A DNA stretch of 64,000 nucleotides from Brachyspira murdochii DSM 12563. GTDB lineage: Bacteria > Spirochaetota > Brachyspiria > Brachyspirales > Brachyspiraceae. The stretch spans positions 1,979,510-2,043,509 of the forward strand of contig NC_014150.1 of NCBI RefSeq assembly GCF_000092845.1, given 5' to 3'. This document shows positions 63,952 through 64,000 of the stretch, piece by piece. Made by a program: the position numbers and the translations under genes. The notes beneath the pieces were generated by a model. It was not told the origin of the DNA, did no database searches, and saw only the letters and a list, made by a program, of their open reading frames with translations. Within the stretch, counting starts at the first letter, position 1. Each line of letters opens with the position of its first letter.

Positions 63952-64000
63952 TTACTTATCAAAAATATAATTATAAACATGCTCTGATAAAGGTATTCCT
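63952..64000 (-). CDS. C-terminal end of a gene running off the window
   Basis: On the minus strand the last bases encode GIPLSEHVYNYIFDK and a TAA at 63952-63954, 14 bp before the AlkD-like start. Tight spacing and a protein-like sequence suggest the end of a co-transcribed gene. Identity cannot be determined from 15 residues. Confidence 0.45.
   Translation of the reverse strand, partial: GIPLSEHVYNYIFDK

Noticed and set aside
1..64000. Widespread homopolymer frameshifts as sequencing error
   Set aside because: All conserved housekeeping genes are intact in long A/T runs. Breaks fall only in small accessory genes. Error cannot be fully excluded for the single-base cases.

Overview
The window is a 64 kb chromosomal segment of a very AT-rich, anaerobic, Gram-negative-type bacterium. 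Gene content points to a spirochaete of the genus Brachyspira. The evidence is an extreme A/T bias in third codon positions, Rnf and ferredoxin-dependent 2-oxoacid metabolism, a Na+-pumping biotin-dependent decarboxylase, many small signal-peptide proteins and predicted outer-membrane barrels, and a large chemoreceptor. The genus is an inference from style and content. No rRNA, tRNA, CRISPR array, IS transposase or complete prophage was seen.

Layout. 0-5.3 kb: rpmF-plsX, a FabH-like gene that has lost its catalytic residues, and rnfC-rnfD-rnfG closed by a terminator. 5.5-9.1 kb: envelope proteins, a FecR-like/M14 peptidase and YjbQ. 9.1-13.6 kb: a perfect promoter in front of a broken micro-ORF, a Nudix - Pnkp-like RNA repair enzyme - unknown protein cluster, and a DppA peptidase. 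13.7-19.3 kb: a defence island with an MmeI-like restriction-modification fusion, an OLD-type ATPase and an XRE-ImmA/DUF4411 toxin-antitoxin pair. 19.4-22 kb: asd with an unusual tail and two tandem PepSY-like secreted proteins. 22.2-26.4 kb: the biotin operon birA-bioB-bioD-bioA under a recognisable BirA operator. 26.5-31 kb: a frameshifted TPR gene, a dispersed repeat and a methylmalonyl-CoA decarboxylase-type Na+ pump (mmdA-D-C-B). 32-38.3 kb: lysine/diaminopimelate synthesis by the acetylase route (deacetylase, dapA, dapB, dapH, then an aminotransferase) behind a Thr/Lys-rich leader ORF. 38.4-42.8 kb: a pyruvyltransferase gene split in a homopolymer, then a two-polypeptide 2-oxoacid:ferredoxin oxidoreductase. 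43-53 kb: chemoreceptor, envelope proteins and lipoproteins, aldo-keto reductase, 1-phosphofructokinase and a TPR protein with a Thr/Asn repeat. 53.4-56 kb: a HEAT-repeat protein and an ATPase plus ExK-motif protein pair that looks like an undescribed defence module. 56-64 kb: lgt, a purine permease, a degenerate region with a MITE-like inverted-repeat element, mraY, tmk, ssb, a decayed gene and an AlkD-like glycosylase.

Connections. BioB, BioD, BioA and BirA supply and attach the biotin that the decarboxylase carrier (MmdC) needs. asd and the dap genes form one aspartate-to-lysine route. Rnf and the 2-oxoacid oxidoreductase share reduced ferredoxin. Several small accessory genes carry single-base indels or lost starts while every conserved housekeeping gene is intact. 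This suggests real decay or phase variation rather than poor sequence.

The observations most worth following are the Thr/Lys leader ORF before the dap operon, the ATPase/ExK pair at 54.2-56.1 kb, the Nudix-Pnkp-unknown cluster, and the catalytically dead FabH homologue next to plsX.
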